59,703 nucleotides of DNA. Source: a virus. Of the stretch, positions 31,027 to 38,641 are shown one piece after another (position 1 is the stretch's first letter; the number at the start of each line of letters is the position of its first letter). The DNA is taken from IMG/VR virus record IMGVR_UViG_3300007512_001945, positions 1 through 59,703 of that record. One strand, given 5' to 3'. The translations under genes were made by a program, and so were the position numbers. Below the pieces are notes generated by a model. The model was given only the letters and a program-made list of their open reading frames with translations, was not told where the DNA came from and did not search any database.

Positions 31027-31787
31027 ATATTGGTATTATTCAAGGGCGCTTATCTCCACCTATTGAGGGTTTCCAAGAATGCCCAGTTGATTGGAAAAGA
31101 GAATTTACTCTTCTGCCCGTTGCTGGTTTAACACACATAGAGTGGATTGTGACACACAAATCTTTTTACAACAATCCTTTTTTTGATACTGATTTAACAA
31201 AGTATGCAATTAGTTCTGTTTGCGCCGACAACCTTGTGGATAACAGGATAGCAGACGCTCAATTTCTGAAAGATAGTCTTCTTCCAATCTGTGACGCAGC
31301 TTTAAAAAATAACGTCAAAAACGTAACAATTCCAATTCTAGAAGATTCAGACTTGACAGACACTAAAAAACGGGATATATTCTGTAGCGAGATAACTGAA
31401 ATAGGAAAGATATATTCATCACTTAATTTTTCATTCGAGATAGAAAACATCGCTCACGTGATAGCAGATATCGTTTATCTGCGTGACAACTTTTATTTAA
31501 CATACGACACTGGGAATATGACTTCGATGCAAGTTAATCATGAGCGGTATTTGCGGATGTTTTTTAATAAAATAAATAATGTGCACCTAAAAGATAGAGA
31601 TGTCGACAACAACACCGTCACACCGGGCACCGGATCCACGGATTTCAATAAAATATTTGCTTTCTTGAGGAAAAGCGGTTATAATGAGAATTATACCCTT
31701 CAAACTGCCCGCGAAGGCGGCGATGAGTTTGAAACAATTTTAAGACACAAAAAGACTTTAGAGAAGATATATGAAAAATCTATTTGA
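31023..31787 (+). CDS. Sugar phosphate isomerase/epimerase-like TIM-barrel protein
   Basis: 254 aa, started at ATG 31023, overlapping the previous TGA. IGIIQGRLSPP and HIEWIVTH at the start, FEIENIAHV in the middle and YDTGNMTSMQ plus VHLKDRDVDN (metal ligands D and H, H-x-K-D) fit the xylose isomerase-like/AP endonuclease 2 fold. TPGTGSTDF is the usual closing loop. It probably rearranges a sugar for the adjacent pathway. Overlaps the next gene by 17 bp. Confidence 0.8.
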   Translation: MNIGIIQGRLSPPIEGFQECPVDWKREFTLLPVAGLTHIEWIVTHKSFYNNPFFDTDLTKYAISSVCADNLVDNRIADAQFLKDSLLPICDAALKNNVKNVTIPILEDSDLTDTKKRDIFCSEITEIGKIYSSLNFSFEIENIAHVIADIVYLRDNFYLTYDTGNMTSMQVNHERYLRMFFNKINNVHLKDRDVDNNTVTPGTGSTDFNKIFAFLRKSGYNENYTLQTAREGGDEFETILRHKKTLEKIYEKSI

Positions 31788-32586
31788 CTTAACTGGGAAA
31801 ACTGCGCTTATAACTGGCGCCGCCGGACTGCTTGGTCCCAAACATGCGGAAGCGATTATGGAACAAAACGGAAATGTCATTATTTCTGATCGCGACTATG
31901 AGAGAGCCCAAGCAACCTCCACACGACTAAATCAAAAATATGACTGCATGAGAGCACTTCCAACATATATGGATGTGACAGATAAGGAATCAATTGACGC
32001 AGTAATCCAATCGCATCAGCGCATCGATATTCTTATTAATAACGCCGCGAAAGATCCGAAAGTAAAGAAAGATGCCGGACTCACACCCGAATCTCGCTTT
32101 GAAGTCATGACAGAAGAATATTGGAAAGAGGGAATCGACGCCATCATTAACGGCACATTTCTGTGCTCGCAGGCTGCAGCCAACAAGATGCTCACACATG
32201 GCGGCGGAGTTATATTGAATATTTCGTCCGACTTGGGCGTCATAGCACCTGACCAAAGGCTTTATCGCCAAGAGGGTTTGGCAGAAGACCAGCAGAACGT
32301 AAAACCAATTACATATTCCGCAGCCAAATGGGCAGTAATCGGCATGACGAAGTATCTTGCAACCTATTACGCTAGCCGCGGCATCCGCGTCAACGCCCTA
32401 AGCCCTTCAGGGGTATATAACGACCATCCAGAAGCGTTCAACAAAAAGCTTTCAAGCATCATCCCCATGGGTCGAATGTCTCACATTGATGAATACAAGG
32501 GCGCGATAATGTTTATGTGCTCAGATGCCAGTTCATATATGACCGGCGAAAATATCATTATTGATGGAGGCAAAACTGTATGGTAG
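31771..32586 (+). CDS. Short-chain dehydrogenase/reductase (PtmA-like)
   Basis: 271 aa. TGAAGLLGPKHAEA, ILINNAAKDP, ILNISSDLG, YSAAKWAVIG and GENIIIDGG give all SDR motifs. The set SDR-NeuA-NeuB in direct order resembles PtmA/PtmB/NeuB2-type genes of legionaminic or other nonulosonic acid loci. The two SDRs may be redundant or act in successive steps. Confidence 0.87.
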   Translation: MKNLFDLTGKTALITGAAGLLGPKHAEAIMEQNGNVIISDRDYERAQATSTRLNQKYDCMRALPTYMDVTDKESIDAVIQSHQRIDILINNAAKDPKVKKDAGLTPESRFEVMTEEYWKEGIDAIINGTFLCSQAAANKMLTHGGGVILNISSDLGVIAPDQRLYRQEGLAEDQQNVKPITYSAAKWAVIGMTKYLATYYASRGIRVNALSPSGVYNDHPEAFNKKLSSIIPMGRMSHIDEYKGAIMFMCSDASSYMTGENIIIDGGKTVW

Positions 32587-33215
32587 TGTCTGTTATACTA
32601 GCTCGCGGCGGCTCCAAGGGCATCTATCGCAAGAATGTTGTTGACGTCAATGGAAAGCCATTATTGCATTACACGATTAAGGCATCGCTTGAATCTGAGG
32701 TTGACGAAACATGGGTCAGCACAGATGATGATGAGATAGCCCAAATCGCCGCCCTAAACGGCGCTAAAGTATTGCGACGACCACCAGAGTTGTCGGCAGA
32801 CGTCAGTACATCTGAGTCCGCGCTCATTCACTTCGCTAATTCGGTAGAGTTTGAACAACTAGTTTTTATCCAGCCCACATCGCCGCTCCTAAAAGCGAAA
32901 TATATCAACGAGGGACTATCTATGATGGCTGAATACGACTCGGTCTTTAGTGCATATATTCAACATTGGATTCCAAGATGGACCAAATCACTACCATCGG
33001 AGCCAATCGGGTGGGACCCTCATAAGCGACCCCGCCGCCAAGACGCCCCCGAAGTGTATATTGAAAATGGTTCTTTTTATATAACCACCAAAAGACACCT
33101 CATCGATAGCGGACTCAGGTTCTCAGGCAAGATTGGGGTGGTTGAAATGCCTTTAGGCGAAAGCTACCAAATAGACACTTATGATGATCTAGAGTTTATA
33201 AAGAGAGTTATATAA
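32580..33215 (+). CDS. neuA: Acylneuraminate cytidylyltransferase (CMP-nonulosonate synthetase)
   Basis: 211 aa. VSVILARGGSKGIYRKNV is the CTP-binding signature L-A-R-x-G-S-K-x[4]-N. VSTDDDEIA, LSADVSTSESAL and RQDAPEVYIENGSFYI follow in the family order. The enzyme activates a nonulosonic acid with CTP, giving a CMP-sugar donor for sialyltransferases. It overlaps the SDR by 7 bp; NeuB and GT29 follow. Confidence 0.9.
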   Translation: MVVSVILARGGSKGIYRKNVVDVNGKPLLHYTIKASLESEVDETWVSTDDDEIAQIAALNGAKVLRRPPELSADVSTSESALIHFANSVEFEQLVFIQPTSPLLKAKYINEGLSMMAEYDSVFSAYIQHWIPRWTKSLPSEPIGWDPHKRPRRQDAPEVYIENGSFYITTKRHLIDSGLRFSGKIGVVEMPLGESYQIDTYDDLEFIKRVI

Positions 33216-33263
33216 AACACAACTTATGTATGTTAAAATTAATAAATATTTCAAGGAGACAAT

Positions 33264-34523
33264 ATGAAACACACATTTATAATTGCTGAGGCGGGCATCA
33301 ACCATAATGGTTCGCTCGACCTTGCGAAGAAGCTAATTGACACAGCGGTGATTGCCGGCGCCGATGCAGTTAAATTTCAAAAACGGGATATTCATGAGGT
33401 GTATGATCCTGACACCTTATCCAAGACCCGTGAGAGCCCATGGGGTACAACGTACCTCCAGCAAAAAGAGGGAATTGAGTTTTCTGAGGAAGACTTTGAT
33501 TATATTAATGATTATTGTCGCAAGAACGGCATCGAATGGTTTGTGTCGTGTTGGGATCTCAATAGTCAAAAGTTTATGAGACGATACGATCTTAAATATA
33601 ACAAGGTCGCGTCGCCGATGCTTACTGTGACACAGCTGTTAGAAGAGATCGCCAGCGAAGGCAAACACACATTTATCTCTACTGGGATGAGCACACTTGA
33701 AGAGATTGATGCCGCAGTGGAGATTTTCAAGAAGCACGATTGCCCCTTTGAGTTAATGCATTGCGTGTCGGCTTATCCTCTCGATAATAGCACCGCTAAT
33801 TTGAATATGATCCACACGCTGCGCCGGCGCTATGCAAAGAACGTTGGCTATAGCGGTCACGAGAAAGGACTGCAGATCTCGTTAGCTGCTGTTGCAATGG
33901 GCGCCACTTCTGTTGAGCGCCACATCACTCTGGACCGGTCCATGTATGGGTCCGACCAAGCCGCATCTATTGAGCCTGATGGTCTCATAAGGCTCGTCAG
34001 AGACATTAGAATTATTGATGCAGCCATGGGTACCGGCGAAAAAATTCTAAACGATTTCGAGCAAGTACACCGCGATAAACTGGCTACTCCGTATTGGGTT
34101 ACCAAGATTGGGTTACCAAGTAAGATGGGAGATGAGTCTAAGGACATCGTCTGTGGCGCTTGCAATAGACACGAACTTCCTATGAAGCACGTCGACAAAG
34201 GCTGGGGTTGGGAACGCTGGATTGTGAACAATGAAGAGTATTGCGGAAAGCTGCTATTCTTCAATGCCGGCAAGCGGTGTTCTTGGCACTACCACAAGCT
34301 CAAAGACGAAGTGTTTTATTTGCAGACAGGAAAGATGATGATTTATTATTCTAAGGAAGATGATCTTGGTAACGCCAAACAATTAATCTTAAATGCCGGC
34401 GACAACTTTCATGTGTATCGTGGACTTAGACACCAAATGGTGGCTCTTGAAGACTCGGAATTGTTTGAGTTTTCCACAACACATTATGATACAGATAGCT
34501 ATAGAATCGTTAAGGGGGACTAA
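33264..34523 (+). CDS. neuB: NeuB-like nonulosonate synthase fused to a cupin domain
   Basis: 419 aa behind AAGGAG. Residues 1-285 are a NeuB barrel: AEAGINHNGS, AVKFQKRDI, TGMSTLEEI, GYSGHEKGLQ and ERHITLDRSMYGSDQAASIE, with metal-binding His. NeuB condenses an aldose with PEP to give a sialic acid-like sugar. The C-terminal SAF (antifreeze-like) domain is replaced by a cupin (WHYHKLKDEVFYLQTG and GDNFHVYRGLRHQM), a small beta-barrel found in sugar isomerases. Leads a sub-unit with its own ribosome binding site. Confidence 0.9.
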   Translation: MKHTFIIAEAGINHNGSLDLAKKLIDTAVIAGADAVKFQKRDIHEVYDPDTLSKTRESPWGTTYLQQKEGIEFSEEDFDYINDYCRKNGIEWFVSCWDLNSQKFMRRYDLKYNKVASPMLTVTQLLEEIASEGKHTFISTGMSTLEEIDAAVEIFKKHDCPFELMHCVSAYPLDNSTANLNMIHTLRRRYAKNVGYSGHEKGLQISLAAVAMGATSVERHITLDRSMYGSDQAASIEPDGLIRLVRDIRIIDAAMGTGEKILNDFEQVHRDKLATPYWVTKIGLPSKMGDESKDIVCGACNRHELPMKHVDKGWGWERWIVNNEEYCGKLLFFNAGKRCSWHYHKLKDEVFYLQTGKMMIYYSKEDDLGNAKQLILNAGDNFHVYRGLRHQMVALEDSELFEFSTTHYDTDSYRIVKGD

Positions 34524-35281
34524 TGGAGTTTCAGATCACTAAAGAAGAGTTTGTTGGTAATTTTGAAAACGCTTGTGAACTTTATGAGCAGCATGGCGTC
34601 CTCAAGGTACTCGGCTATTTTGATGCCGAGAGCGTTAACAGTGTGCGCGTTGAGCTATCTGCAGTATATGATAAAATCCCAGACTTCACAAACGTCGAAT
34701 TCGGTTATGGCGGTATCCGGAAGCACAATGTCCACGAAACCGGCAAATCGATGCGGATTATAAACCCTAAATACTATAAAACATTTCCTCGAATGGTTTC
34801 TTTGATTGCAGCCGATCAGCACCTAGACAGGTTTCTTAATCATTTCTATCCGCCGCCCAACAGAAAGCTCATGCAAATTTTCACCACTCACGAGTCACAC
34901 GCTGTCGACGCCGACGAAGTGCCCCGCAACTCATGGCTACACTTCGATCCCTACCCTGCTCTCAAATACGCCGTGATGTTACAGGAGACCGATGAGGATA
35001 ATGGAGCATTATTTGTTATACCAGGCTCACACCCAGAGGGGAAAGAGGTTCGAGAGACGTTGTTAGAGCACAAAAGCAGTTTTAAGAAAGGCTTTTCTCA
35101 TAGATTTATTGATTACGAAGATATATACGAATCAAAATACTCAGAAGATGACAAAATTTATATTAACGCATCGGTCGGAGACTTGCTGATCTTAAACACC
35201 GACGCATGGCACGGTGGTGGCGTTCTCAAGTCGCAAACTCGCGATAGGATGGCGATTTATTACCACAACAGACAACAATGA
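34523..35281 (+). CDS. Phytanoyl-CoA dioxygenase (PhyH)-family 2OG oxygenase
   Basis: 252 aa. SWLHFDPYPALKYAVMLQE supplies H-x-D, GALFVIPGSHPEG the PGSH turn, and LLILNTDAWHGGG the distal His, with a later Arg (RDRMAIYYH) for 2-oxoglutarate. PhyH-type enzymes hydroxylate small molecules and are common in natural-product loci. Here it may oxidise a sugar or lipid carrier. Overlaps its neighbours by 1 and 4 bp. Confidence 0.87.
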   Translation: MEFQITKEEFVGNFENACELYEQHGVLKVLGYFDAESVNSVRVELSAVYDKIPDFTNVEFGYGGIRKHNVHETGKSMRIINPKYYKTFPRMVSLIAADQHLDRFLNHFYPPPNRKLMQIFTTHESHAVDADEVPRNSWLHFDPYPALKYAVMLQETDEDNGALFVIPGSHPEGKEVRETLLEHKSSFKKGFSHRFIDYEDIYESKYSEDDKIYINASVGDLLILNTDAWHGGGVLKSQTRDRMAIYYHNRQQ

Positions 35282-35952
35282 AACTATTGAATAAGATAAA
35301 AGAAACTCCATTTGTAATGGAAGAGCAACAGTTCACACCCGGCAACGGGTGTTCTGTCGTTGGGAGTTCTGGCAATTTATTAGATAATGAATATGGTACA
35401 GCTATTGACGCTAGCGACGATGTGATTAGATTTAATGGCGCCAAAACCACATCGTTTGAGAAACATTGTGGTTCGCGCACAACTTTCCGCCTCATGAACT
35501 GCCACAGTATCCTTAATATTGAGAATAGTGCCTACTTTGCGCAGCAAAAAGAGAGACATCCGCAGCTTGATAGGGAGCTTTTGTACAAAATAGAGGGCGA
35601 AATCATCGTTTTTAAGACCGATCCTACATGGGAATTGTGGCGAAAAACCCACATTTTAGACAAAGTAAGACAAAAAAATGAGGTTTATTTCATTCATGAA
35701 GACTTTTATAAGCTAGGAAACAAGCTAAATGGGGGCAAAGAGGCTACAAACGGCTTTATAGGGCTACTGATGGCGCTCCGCTTTTACACTCAGATTGATT
35801 GTTACGGGTTTTCGTTTTACGATCCGCACGTAAAGAAGCACTATTTCGACGAAATTAACAATTATAACATGACAGCGGGTCATGATTTCGATAACGAAAA
35901 GAAAATCTTTTCACTTTTCGAAAAGAGTGGTATAATAAACATACATGTATAA
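35278..35952 (+). CDS. GT29-family sialyltransferase
   Basis: 224 aa. The four sialylmotifs appear in order: L motif CSVVGSSGNLLDNEYG (25-40) through DDVIRFNGAKT and GSRTTFRLMN; S motif EATNGFIGLLMALRFYTQID (155-174) and CYGFSFYDP; motif III HYFDE (188-192); VS motif H202-DFDNE-207, whose His is the catalytic base. GT29 enzymes use CMP-sialic acid and are mainly known from eukaryotes. It lacks the N-terminal anchor of Golgi enzymes. It pairs with the NeuA and NeuB genes just upstream. Confidence 0.87.
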   Translation: MKLLNKIKETPFVMEEQQFTPGNGCSVVGSSGNLLDNEYGTAIDASDDVIRFNGAKTTSFEKHCGSRTTFRLMNCHSILNIENSAYFAQQKERHPQLDRELLYKIEGEIIVFKTDPTWELWRKTHILDKVRQKNEVYFIHEDFYKLGNKLNGGKEATNGFIGLLMALRFYTQIDCYGFSFYDPHVKKHYFDEINNYNMTAGHDFDNEKKIFSLFEKSGIINIHV

Positions 35953-35961
35953 GGTAATATC

Positions 35962-36795
35962 ATGAAATTAGGACTAATAGGACGAGGATTCGTTGGAAAC
36001 GCAATCTACGAAAACATGAAAGATGTGTATCCAATCGCCGTATATGACAAAAACGATGACTTAGCGACTTGCGGCAGTGTACGAGATGTCTGTCACAACT
36101 CTGATATTATTTATGTGGCGCTCCCAACCCCCATGAAAAGTACTGGTCAGTGCGATTTGTCGATTATTTATAATGTAGTGGCGCAAATTTCTTATTGGTA
36201 TAACGATAATATCGTCATAATCAAGTCCACAATACCTCCCGGCACCTGCGAAAACCTCACAAAAGCCAACCCGGAGCTAAAGATTGTATTCAGTCCTGAA
36301 TTTTTAACCGAAAGGAACTCTGTTGAAGACTTTAAGACATGTAATCGGGTTATTTTTGGTGGAGAGACAGAGCACACCGACGCTTGTGTCGAAATGATGC
36401 AAAAGGCATTTCCCGATAAGCAGTATGAACAGACGGATTGGAAGACTGCCGAAATGGTTAAATACTTTATAAATACTTTTCTCGCATGCAAGGTGTCTTT
36501 TGCTAACGAGATAAAACAAATTTGCGACATAATTGACACAGATTACAATAAAGTTAGGGATTTAGCCCTCTTAGATCAAAGAATTGGAAATAGTCACTTA
36601 AAAGTTCCGGGACCTGATGGTATACTAGGTTTCGGTGGTACGTGCTTTCCTAAAGATTTAAACTGTTTAATATACTTTGCAAAGAAAAACGGTATCACCC
36701 CAAGCGTATTAGAAAGCGCGTGGAACAAGAATTTACAAATTAGAGAAGAAAAGGACTGGCTCTCCATGTTCGGAAGAGCTATTTCAGAAAAATAA
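35962..36795 (+). CDS. UDP-glucose/GDP-mannose dehydrogenase-family protein, short form
   Basis: 277 aa. GLIGRGFVGNA (NAD motif), ALPTPM, KSTIPPGT, SPEFLTERN and GFGGTCFPKD with catalytic Cys228 follow the UDP-sugar dehydrogenase order. The family is normally about 400-450 aa; the third (UDP-binding) domain is missing here, so the C-terminus ends right after the dimer helix. Such short forms occur in phages, and activity is uncertain. Likely makes a uronic acid donor or is a relic. Confidence 0.85.
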   Translation: MKLGLIGRGFVGNAIYENMKDVYPIAVYDKNDDLATCGSVRDVCHNSDIIYVALPTPMKSTGQCDLSIIYNVVAQISYWYNDNIVIIKSTIPPGTCENLTKANPELKIVFSPEFLTERNSVEDFKTCNRVIFGGETEHTDACVEMMQKAFPDKQYEQTDWKTAEMVKYFINTFLACKVSFANEIKQICDIIDTDYNKVRDLALLDQRIGNSHLKVPGPDGILGFGGTCFPKDLNCLIYFAKKNGITPSVLESAWNKNLQIREEKDWLSMFGRAISEK

Positions 36796-36807
36796 AAAGG
36801 AAAAACA

Positions 36808-37029
36808 ATGAACAACACTACAAAATATAAACTATCCAACCAAGCCTTGGGCGCTGTAATGATGGCGCTCCAAGAATCCTTGCTTAATGAATTGGACATC
36901 GTTCCGATTCTTAAGGGATTTGAATTGGAGGAAGGAAACGAAGGCTTAGTTGTGACTAACCCGCCCACAGTACGGTTTAGCGACGACAGCACTGTTACCA
37001 GCGACGATCTTGAAAAGATAGTCACATAA
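36808..37029 (+). CDS. Small hypothetical protein, 73 aa
   Basis: Starts behind AAAGGA. KYKLSNQALGAVMMALQESL is a helix, LLNELDIVPILKGFELE a second, then a strand region NPPTVRFSDD. The last base of its stop is followed at once by the next ATG. A conserved phage small protein by appearance. Confidence 0.6.
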   Translation: MNNTTKYKLSNQALGAVMMALQESLLNELDIVPILKGFELEEGNEGLVVTNPPTVRFSDDSTVTSDDLEKIVT

Positions 37030-37302
37030 ATGCCGCGCTACTTATACGAGTGCGAAAACTGTGGAGAAACAGAAACTGTTCTTCACGGAATAAAAGAAGT
37101 ACATAGCGAGTGCTCTGCCTGTCAGTCTATTGACTGCATGCAAAAGCTATTTACGAATTCATTTGCTATTAAAAAAGCCAACAAAACTCTTCGAGACAAG
37201 TCAGCAGTGGGAGAACTCACCAAGAAATACATCGAAGAAAACAGAGATATCTTAAAAGAAGAGCAACAGAAGGCTCTGAAGGAGACCCATGAGCCGTCTT
37301 GA
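37030..37302 (+). CDS. Zinc-ribbon protein (FmdB-like)
   Basis: 90 aa. MPRYLYECENCGETETVLHG and ECSACQSIDCMQK supply C-x2-C...C-x2-C for a zinc ribbon of the FmdB/regulatory type. The helical tail is charged. Many T4-like cyanophages carry such a gene close to late-transcription genes. Confidence 0.75.
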   Translation: MPRYLYECENCGETETVLHGIKEVHSECSACQSIDCMQKLFTNSFAIKKANKTLRDKSAVGELTKKYIEENRDILKEEQQKALKETHEPS

Positions 37303-37648
37303 AATAATTTTATCAGCGTCCCTATTCGTGTCAATTGTTCTAAACATTGGCTTGATGGTGTACGCCAGAGCAGCGATTGTCAGACTTCTTTCTGTATCAG
37401 AAGAGTTGGGAGATCTCTCAGAGATGATCAACTCCTTTACTCGTCACTTAGACGACATTTACAGCTTAGAGATGTTTTATGGCGACGATGTTATACAGTC
37501 CCTCTTGGAACACGCAACCTCTTTCAATGAGCAAATGGAAACCTTTGAGTACATTTACACACTAACAGAAGCTGACAGACCTGAGTCTGAAGACGCTGAC
37601 GCTGATGAAGAGGAATTAGATGACGACACCAACCCCGAAACCCCGTAG
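37289..37648 (+). CDS. Membrane-anchored acidic protein, 119 aa
   Basis: The N-terminal helix (LEIILSASLFVSIVLNIGLM) is a membrane anchor. The middle contains a helical ELGDLSEMINSFTRHLDDIY segment, and the end is acidic (EDADADEEELDDD). It overlaps the zinc-ribbon gene by 14 bp and the sigma factor gene by 29 bp. Confidence 0.6.
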   Translation: MSRLEIILSASLFVSIVLNIGLMVYARAAIVRLLSVSEELGDLSEMINSFTRHLDDIYSLEMFYGDDVIQSLLEHATSFNEQMETFEYIYTLTEADRPESEDADADEEELDDDTNPETP

Positions 37649-38339
37649 GCGCCGGAAAAAGAGAGGAAGTAACAAAAACCACTACTTCACTCAAGAGCAT
37701 GAAGACGCAATAATAAGATATGCTCAAACTAAATGTTCACGAGAGCGAACAGAACTATACATCAAATGGATCCAGCCTGCCTTTGATCAGATGGTAGACA
37801 AGATTGTCTTTACTTATAAGTTTACCAATTTGCCCAATTGCGATTCTCTAAGAGATGAATGCAAAATTTGGCTGATGACGATTTTAGACAAATATGATCA
37901 AAGCAAGGGCTCGAAAGCTTTTTCATATTTTAGTGTTATTACAAAAAATTGGTTTATCCACAAGGTTAAGCGCCAACAAAAGCGCAATAAGCGCGAAGTA
38001 GATTATGACAACATCTCTAAAGCTTATGAAGAAGAATATTTATCTACCAGTGAATCATATGTAACCATGCGCGAGGAGAATGAATTCTGGACATCATTCT
38101 ACACGGAGCTTAAATCGTGGGATGTTGCGCAAATGAAAGAAAACGACCTTAAAGTTTATCAGGCCATTTTAATTCTCTTTGAGTCAAAAGAAGACATCGA
38201 AATTTTCAACAAAAAAGCTATTTATTTATACCTGCGAGAGATCACAGGGCTAAACACTAAACAAATTGTAAACTCGCTAAAGAAATTTCGAAAGAAATAT
38301 GAATACTTTAGAGGAGATTGGGAATCAGGAACATTATGA
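37620..38339 (+). CDS. Late transcription sigma factor (T4 gp55-like)
   Basis: 239 aa. A basic N-terminus (TPKPRRRRKKRGSNKNHYF) is followed by a sigma-region-2-like segment, SKAFSYFSVITKNWFIHKVK, and RNKREVDYDN. This resembles T4 gp55, which binds host RNA polymerase core and directs it to TATAAATA late promoters with gp45 and gp33. The extended C-terminal HTH-like part has TGLNTKQIVNSLKKFRKK. TATAAATA boxes at 4345 and 20848 fit. Confidence 0.85.
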   Translation: MTTPTPKPRRRRKKRGSNKNHYFTQEHEDAIIRYAQTKCSRERTELYIKWIQPAFDQMVDKIVFTYKFTNLPNCDSLRDECKIWLMTILDKYDQSKGSKAFSYFSVITKNWFIHKVKRQQKRNKREVDYDNISKAYEEEYLSTSESYVTMREENEFWTSFYTELKSWDVAQMKENDLKVYQAILILFESKEDIEIFNKKAIYLYLREITGLNTKQIVNSLKKFRKKYEYFRGDWESGTL

Positions 38340-38641
38340 GCAACAAGGACTTAGATTTATTGATTGACGAAGCATTAACAAACATTCGCAATGATCGCAA
38401 AGTAGCGAGAGAATTTTTGAACGAGATCGCAACTCAAATTTCAATTGATGCCGAGAAGAACAGATATCTTAGTCCCGTCGCTGCTCAACACGTCCAGTCA
38501 CTCCAGCGCTCCAACGAACAACTTGTAAAATTAATAGGTCTTAGACAGAAAGGTTCTGCCACTTCTCCTATCTTGACTGACGAAGACAAGAACAGTCTGT
38601 TTGATTTAATTCAAGGGGACGCCTCGCCAAATGTCGACTAA
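38336..38641 (+). CDS. Small helical protein before the hub genes, 101 aa
   Basis: Started at ATG 38336, overlapping the sigma factor stop by 4 bp. Mostly helical (LDLLIDEALTNIRNDRKVAR, FLNEIATQISIDAEKN); FLNE appears again but inside, not as a leader. Ends by overlapping the first hub gene by 11 bp. Confidence 0.55.
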   Translation: MSNKDLDLLIDEALTNIRNDRKVAREFLNEIATQISIDAEKNRYLSPVAAQHVQSLQRSNEQLVKLIGLRQKGSATSPILTDEDKNSLFDLIQGDASPNVD

